DNA of 64,000 nucleotides, taken from assembly GCA_963742205.1 (NCBI GenBank), contig CAVUKZ010000009.1, positions 496,001 to 560,000 of the forward strand, given 5' to 3'. How positions within the stretch are numbered: position 1 is the stretch's first letter; each line of letters opens with the position of its first letter. Of the stretch, positions 59,293 through 64,000 are shown piece after piece. A program made the position numbers and the translations under genes. The DNA is from WHSW01 sp963742205. GTDB lineage: Bacteria > Actinomycetota > Thermoleophilia > Solirubrobacterales > 70-9. Under the pieces are notes generated by a model. That model was not told where the DNA came from. It saw nothing but the letters and a program-made list of their open reading frames with translations, and made no database searches.

Positions 59293-60268
59293 GGAGGAAC
59301 TCGACCAGCTCGGCGTACGACAGGTCGCTGCCGAAGCCGGCCGCCCGCCGGTGTCCGCCGCCGCCCTGGCGCCGGGCGATCGCAGAGACGTCCACGGCGC
59401 CGTCGGTGGAGCGCAGGCTCACCTTGCGCGCCGAGCGCCCGCCGTCGGTCTTGTCGCGGATGACGGCCGCCACGGCGGTGCCCTCGAGGCCGCGGACGAA
59501 GTCGATGATCCCCTCGGTGAGGACCTCCCCGGCGCCGGTCGCGGCGTAGTCCTCGGCGCCGATGTAGGTGACCGCGAGCCGGTCGTCGTCATAGCGCTGC
59601 ACCTTTTCCAGCGCCCTGGCGATCAGGTGCAGCTTCTCGACCGGAACCCGCTCGTAGAGGCGGCGGTAGGTGTCGTTGACGTCCACCCCGGCCTCGATCA
59701 GCTCCGCGGCCATCCGGTGCGAGTCGGCGCGCGTGTTCTCGTACATGAACATGCCCGTGTCGGTGACCAGGCCGACGTAGAGGGCCGAGGCGATCTCCGG
59801 CGTGATCTCCGCGCCCAGCCGGTGTGCGATCTCGAGCACGATCTCGGCCGTGCAGGAGGCCTCGGTGTCGACCAGGTTCACGGTCCCGAAGCGGGTGTTG
59901 TCGTGATGGTGGTCGATGTTCAGCAGCCGGGCGCCGTCGCGGCGCAGGAACTCGACCGGCATCCGGTCGATGTTGCCGCAGTCGAGGAACACGAGCGTGC
60001 GATCGACGACGTCGGCCGGCGGCTCGTGGAAGACCTCCGAGAGCGGCAGGAAGCGGTACTCGACCGGGAGCGGGAACTCCTTCGCGGCGAGGAACATCAC
60101 CGAGTCCTTGCCGAGCTGGCCGAGGATGTGGTGCGTTGCCAGCAGCGAGCCGAGCGCGTCGCCGTCGGGGCCCTCGTGGGTCGTGAGCAGGAAGCGGTCG
60201 GCGCTACGCAGCTCGTCGACGACGAGGTCCAGATCGGTGGCCGCCGCCGTCACCGCGGGCTCGGTCAT
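59264..60268 (-). CDS. nrnA: DHH-family bifunctional oligoribonuclease/PAP phosphatase
   Basis: A 334-residue NrnA-like protein: LTTHEGPDGDALGSLLATHH, FLDCGNIDRMP, the DHH motif in LLNIDHHHDNTRFGTVNLVD, CTAEIVLEIAHRLG, and the DHHA1 domain ending GGHRRAAGFGSD (GGGH motif intact). It degrades nano-RNAs and 3'-phosphoadenosine 5'-phosphate. ATG at 60268 overlaps the rbfA stop (ATGA). Its place between rbfA and truB is standard in actinobacteria. Confidence 0.94.
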   Translation of the reverse strand: MTEPAVTAAATDLDLVVDELRSADRFLLTTHEGPDGDALGSLLATHHILGQLGKDSVMFLAAKEFPLPVEYRFLPLSEVFHEPPADVVDRTLVFLDCGNIDRMPVEFLRRDGARLLNIDHHHDNTRFGTVNLVDTEASCTAEIVLEIAHRLGAEITPEIASALYVGLVTDTGMFMYENTRADSHRMAAELIEAGVDVNDTYRRLYERVPVEKLHLIARALEKVQRYDDDRLAVTYIGAEDYAATGAGEVLTEGIIDFVRGLEGTAVAAVIRDKTDGGRSARKVSLRSTDGAVDVSAIARRQGGGGHRRAAGFGSDLSYAELVEFLRAEVSAQIG

Positions 60269-60609
60269 CGGTCCTCCTCCTCCAGCAGGCGGCTGAGGCG
60301 GAACCCCCGCTCGAGGGCGTCGTCGTAATGAAACTTGAGCGTCGGCGTGTGCTTGATCCGCACCTCGCGCGCGATCGCGGCCTGGAGCTTGCCGTGCGAG
60401 GAGGCGAGCGCCGCGAGCGTGTCCTCGCGCTCCGCCTCGTCGCCGAGCACGCTCACGTAGACGCGAGCCGACCGAAGGTCGGGGCTGGTCTTGACGGAGG
60501 TGACTGTCACGAAACCGATCCTCGGGTCCTCCAGGTCGCTGGCGATCGCGGACCCGATGACCTTCCGCATGACCTCGTCGATCCGGCGCATGCGATCGCC
60601 TCCGGCCAT
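60265..60609 (-). CDS. rbfA: Ribosome-binding factor A
   Basis: A 114-residue RbfA: MRRIDEVMRKVIGSAIASDL, DPRIGFVTVTSVKTSPDLRS, ARVYVSVLGDEAER and KHTPTLKFHYDDALERGFRL. It is a 30S maturation and cold-adaptation factor. The ATG at 60609 has TATGTT 9 nt upstream, a leaderless-type start; homology starts shortly after. Confidence 0.94.
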   Translation of the reverse strand: MAGGDRMRRIDEVMRKVIGSAIASDLEDPRIGFVTVTSVKTSPDLRSARVYVSVLGDEAEREDTLAALASSHGKLQAAIAREVRIKHTPTLKFHYDDALERGFRLSRLLEEEDR

Positions 60610-60643
60610 ACGCGAGCCAACATAACAGGGGTTCCTGAACGTC

Positions 60644-60949
60644 TCAGTCGCGGACATCGGCGAGGGTCAGGAGGTTGCGCTCGAAGCCACAGCCGTCCGG
60701 GCAGCGGGCCTCAACGAAGCGCTCGAGCTCGGCTGCGCGCTCGCGGACCTCGTGGCCACCGACCAGCGCGCAGAGCAGCACGGCGCGTCGCCGGTCGTCC
60801 TGAGCGTCGATCTCGGCCACCGCGGCGACGAACCGCTGCCGTATCTGCGCCTTCAGCGAACTGACCACTTTCCGTTTCTCCTTGAGGTTCTGCGAGTGCC
60901 GCAGGTCGAGCCGGATCTCGGTGAGCGAGATGTACGTCGTCGGCGCCAG
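60644..60949 (-). CDS. DUF503 family protein (YlxP-like), probable CTG start
   Basis: From a CTG at 60949 the product reads LAPTTYISLTEIRLDLRHSQ, then NLKEKRKVVSSLKAQIRQRF and VAAVAEIDAQDDRRRAVLL, a complete DUF503 domain of 101 aa. An ORF from the first GTG (60868) would lose the conserved first strand and the SLKEKR-type motif. No ATG, GTG or TTG is in frame between the infB stop and that strand, so CTG (4 nt after the infB TAG) is the best start. DUF503 proteins accompany infB–rbfA and are thought to assist ribosome maturation; function is unproven. Confidence 0.75.
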   Translation of the reverse strand: MAPTTYISLTEIRLDLRHSQNLKEKRKVVSSLKAQIRQRFVAAVAEIDAQDDRRRAVLLCALVGGHEVRERAAELERFVEARCPDGCGFERNLLTLADVRD

Positions 60950-60953
60950 GCGC

Positions 60954-63207
60954 CTACTCGAGCGTCTTCTCGATCTGGCGCGTCTCGAACGCCTCCAGCA
61001 CGTCCCCCACCTTCACGTCCTGGAACGCCTCGAGCACGACGCCGCACTCGAGCCCGGCCTCGACCTCGCTGACGTCGTCCTTGAAGCGGCGCAGCGAGCC
61101 GATCCGCCCGGTCCACACGACGGTCCCGTCGCGGACGAGGCGGACCTCGGCGCCGCGCGTGAGGCGGCCGTCGGTGACCGAGCAGCCGGCGATCGTGCCG
61201 ACCCGCGAGGCCTTGAAGAGCTCCAGGACCTCGGCCTGGCCGAGGGCCTCCTCGACCTGGTCGGGAGTCAGCATGCCCTCCATCGCCGCGCGGAGCTCCT
61301 CGGTGACCTTGTAGATCACGGAGTAGGTGCGGATCTCGACGCCCTCGCGCTCGGCGGCGCGGCGGGCGTCGGCGAGCGGGCGGACGTTGAAGCCGATGAT
61401 CACGGCGTCGGAGGCGGCGGCGAGCATCACGTCGGACTCGTTGATCCCGCCGGCGCCGGCGCGGATGACGTTGACGACGATCTCGTCCTGGGGCAGCTTG
61501 GCGATCTCGTCCTGGAGCGCCTCGAGCGAGCCCGAGACGTCGCCCTTGAGGACGATGTTGAGCTCGTTGACCTCGCCCTCCTTGGCCTTGGCGAAGACCT
61601 CGTCGAGGCTGAGCCTGCGGGCCTGACGCCTGCCGAGCTGCTCGGTCTTCAGGCGCGTCTGGCGCTCCTGGGCGAGCTGGCGCGCACGGCGGTCGTTCTC
61701 GACCACCTCGACGTGCTCGCCGGCCTCGCAGACGCCCTCGAAGCCGAGCACCTCGACCGGATCGCCGGGCGACGCGTGGTCGAGGCGGGCGCCGGTGTGG
61801 TCCTGCATCGCGCGCACCTTGCCCCACTGCGGGCCGGCGACGAGTGAGTCGCCGACGTGCAGCGTGCCGCGCTGGATCAGCACGGTCGCCACCGGACCGC
61901 GGCCGGGGTCGAGGTGCGACTCGATCACCGAGCCCGATGCGGGCGCGTCGGGGTTCGCGCGCAGCTCCTCGACCTCGGCGACGAGGAGGATGTTCTCGAG
62001 CAGCTCGTCGAGGTTCTCGTGCGTCTTGGCCGAGACGTTGACGAAGATCGTGTCCCCGCCCCAGTCCTCGGGGTTGAGGCCCTGGTTGGCCAGCTCCCCC
62101 TTGACCTTGTCGGCGTTGGAATCGGGGAGGTCGATCTTGTTGACGGCGACCAGCATCGGGACGTCGGCGGCGCGCGCGTGGTCGATCGCCTCCACCGTCT
62201 GCGGCATCACGCCATCGTCCGCGGCGACCACGAGCACGACGATGTCGGTGACGTCGGCGCCGCGAGCGCGCATCGCGGTGAACGCGGCATGGCCCGGCGT
62301 GTCGATGAAGCTGATCGTCTTGCCGTTGCGGTGCACCTGGTAGGCGCCGATGTGCTGGGTGATCCCACCCGCCTCGCCGGCGACGACCTCGGTCTCGCGG
62401 ATCGCGTCCAGCAGCGACGTCTTGCCGTGGTCGACGTGGCCCATGATCGTGACCACGGGCGGCCGGTCGACCAAATCCTCGTCGGAGTCGTCGAAGACGG
62501 GCTCCTCGGCCACCTCCTCGGCGGCGCTGACCATCTCGACCTTGCGGTCAAGCGCATCGGCGAGCACCTCAATCGTCTCGTCGGTGAGCGTCTGGGTCAG
62601 GGTCGCCATCTCGCCGAGCTGCATCAGCTGCTTGATCACGTCGGCGCTGCCGACCCCGAAGATCTCGGCCACCTCGCGCACGGTCGCGCCCGAGGGGATC
62701 TTGAGCGCCGGCTGCTCGGTCTCGACGACCGGCGCCAGGGGCGGCTCCTCCAGCAGCGGTCGGCGGCGGCGCCCGCCTCGGCGGCGGGGCGGCCGGCGCG
62801 GCGGGGCCTGCGGCATCTGGTCGCGGCGCGACGCCTGCGAGTCGATGACCACGCGGCGGCGCTTCTTCTGCGCCGCCCTGGGCGTCGGCGCCGCCCGCGG
62901 CCTGCACGGGGCGCACCGGGCGCTGCTGGCTCTGCTTGGCGGCGGGCGCCGGGGCGGCCTCGGCGGCGGGTTGCGCCGGCGGCTTCTGGGCCTCGGCCGT
63001 CGCCGTGGCCGTCGCTGCCGGCGCGGGAGCCTCGGCGGGCTTGCTCGCGCCGCCGTTGGCGGCCTCGAGCGCCCTCAGCGCCTCAGCCTCCTCGACGCTG
63101 GAAGCGGCGGCCTTGGCCTCGATCCCGGCGGCGTTGAGCGCGGCGAGGACCTCCTTGCTGGTCAGCCCCTGCTGCTTGGCGATTTCGTGAACGCGCTTGC
63201 GGGCCAA
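60954..63207 (-). CDS. infB: Translation initiation factor IF-2 (frame shift as read)
   Basis: The N-terminus (RVHEIAKQQGLTSKEVLAAL) is the IF2_N-type helical domain, followed by an Ala/Pro-rich linker. The second IF2_N (IPSGATVREVAEIFG), the G domain (IMGHVDHGKTSLLDAIRETE; DTPGHAAF; NKIDLP) and domains II–IV ending QIEKTLE are complete. Near 62866 one extra base in the basic linker (GGA to KKRRRVVIDSQASRRDQM) breaks the frame; corrected length is 750 aa. IF-2 is essential, so this is almost surely an assembly indel. TTG start at 63207, directly after the nusA TAG. Confidence 0.95.
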
Positions 63208-64000
63208 CTACGACTGCGCCTCCGCTGTCTCCTCGGCCGCCGGCCCGGGGGCCTCGACCTCGTTCTCGACCTCGGTTCCCTCGACCTCGGGCTCCTCCGG
63301 CTCCGTCGCCTCAGCGGCGTCGGTGCCCTCTTCGATCACCGTCTCCGCCCCGTTCTCAGTGGCGGCTTCGGCGACGTCAAGCCCCTCCTCCCGGGCGGGC
63401 GGCTCCTCGGTGACCTCCGCGACGGGCTGGGCCGGCTGCGGCTCCGCAGCGGGCGCCTCCTCGACCGGGGCCTCCTGAACTGGGGCCTCCTGCGGGGTCT
63501 CCTCGGCCGGAGCCTCCTCGGCGGCGGCCTCGGAGAACTGGGCCTCGGCCTTCGCGACCAGGGTGGCGACGTCGCCGTCCGCTGCGTCGGGGTCGGCGAG
63601 CACCGCCACCTCCGCGTCGGTCAGCGGCGTCAGCACGGTCACCTGGTTGGTCCCGAAGCGGGCCAGTGCCTGGTGCTGGGGCAGGCCGCAGAAGCGCGAG
63701 CCGTCGAGGGCCGCGTTCGGGCAGCGGCGGCCGGCGGAGAGCACCGCGGCGCACCGGCCGTCGGCCTGATCCTCCTGCTCGTAGTCGCCCTCGTCCGTCT
63801 CCGAGAACTCGGTCTGCGACTTGATGTCGACCTTCCAGCCGGTGAGCTTGGCGGCGAGGCGGGCGTTTTGGCCCTCGCGCCCGATCGCCAGCGAGAGCTG
63901 GTCGTCGGGGACGATCACCGTCGCCTCCTTGGTGTCGTCGTCGACGAGCACCTCGCGCACTCGGGCCGGGGAAAGCGCCTTGGCGACGAACCGGGCGGGC
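63208..64000 (-). CDS. nusA: Transcription factor NusA, C-terminal part with zinc-knuckle-like tail
   Basis: The gene enters from the right edge in the KH2 region: ARFVAKALSPARVREVLVDD, then VIVPDDQLSLAIGREGQNAR and LAAKLTGWKVDIKSQTEFSE, the end of the second KH domain. After a short acidic linker comes GRCAAVLSAGRRCPNAALDG and SRFCGLPQHQALARF, a Cys/His cluster resembling small zinc knuckles, a short helical segment and a ~125-residue Ala/Pro/Glu-rich acidic tail. NusA controls pausing, termination and antitermination. The usual ylxR between nusA and infB is absent; infB starts immediately. Confidence 0.92.
   Translation of the reverse strand, partial: PARFVAKALSPARVREVLVDDDTKEATVIVPDDQLSLAIGREGQNARLAAKLTGWKVDIKSQTEFSETDEGDYEQEDQADGRCAAVLSAGRRCPNAALDGSRFCGLPQHQALARFGTNQVTVLTPLTDAEVAVLADPDAADGDVATLVAKAEAQFSEAAAEEAPAEETPQEAPVQEAPVEEAPAAEPQPAQPVAEVTEEPPAREEGLDVAEAATENGAETVIEEGTDAAEATEPEEPEVEGTEVENEVEAPGPAAEETAEAQS

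Noticed and set aside
60954..63207. Programmed frameshifting in infB as biological regulation
   Set aside because: There is no slippery heptamer at the junction, and the same type of one-base break occurs in many unrelated genes of this window. Sequence error is the simpler explanation.
1..64000. tRNA/rRNA genes, insertion sequences, prophage or defence islands
   Set aside because: I looked for tRNA-like cloverleaf ends, transposases, integrases, restriction or Cas proteins on both strands and found none. The window is mainly housekeeping.

Overview
The window is about 70% GC with very high coding density. Gene content and order (nusA–infB–DUF503–rbfA–nrnA–truB–ribF–rpsO, pnp–M16 protease–dapB–dapA–rnj, ftsK–rodZ-like–cinA, recA–recX–rny, miaA–miaB–dapF, murT/gatD) point to an actinobacterium. 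DUF3052, a sigma-B-type factor with an RsbW-like kinase, a FUSC protein and the WS/DGAT acyltransferase fit the deep-branching Thermoleophilia (Solirubrobacterales-like). The placement is inferred from family content only; no tRNA or rRNA gene was seen.

Layout. 1–3.2 kb: the start of a wax-ester synthase/DGAT, two small hypotheticals, a broken HD-domain gene, and a CcdA/thioredoxin pair. 3.2–10.3 kb: YqgE, a FUSC membrane protein, a sigma-B-like factor facing its tandem-domain RsbW-like kinase, a PRC-barrel protein, DUF3052, a hydrolase, a peroxiredoxin, an anchored cyclophilin and a methyltransferase. 10.3–14.1 kb: lipid kinase–murT–methyltransferase–gatD. 14.2–17 kb: sensor kinase, response regulator and a collapsed REC–EAL remnant. 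17–31 kb: dut, hflX, a seven-bladed VCBS protein, an SDR, an EamA transporter, dapL, a LuxR regulator, a dead-triad alpha/beta-hydrolase with a berberine-bridge-like oxidase, then dapF–miaA–miaB. 31–44 kb: enoyl-CoA hydratase, TolB-like protein, cytochrome c, rny, recX, recA, thpR, phosphoesterase, epoxide hydrolase, cinA, rodZ-like, ftsK. 44–48 kb: an OmpR-type two-component system ending in a strong terminator, then an HEYGH metalloprotease. 48–64 kb: one long minus-strand run of RNA-processing, lysine/DAP and translation genes.

How the genes work together. Several neighbouring sets share a process: diaminopimelate and peptidoglycan (dapL, dapA, dapB, dapF, murT, gatD), RNA decay and maturation (rny, rnj, pnp, nrnA, rbfA, truB, miaA/B), recombination (recA, recX), and redox defence (CcdA/thioredoxin, two peroxiredoxins, a CPxC thiol protein).

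Two properties cut across the window. First, at least twelve genes, including essential ones (infB, rnj), carry single-base frame shifts whose two halves join perfectly; most look like consensus errors rather than pseudogenes. Second, many first genes have a -10-like hexamer only 6–10 nt before the start codon and no Shine-Dalgarno, implying widespread leaderless transcripts. The most unusual biology is a structured leader shared by rny and the broken HD gene, a DapF with serine at both catalytic cysteine positions, a methyltransferase inserted between murT and gatD, a triad-less hydrolase, and a NusA tail with a Cys/His knuckle.
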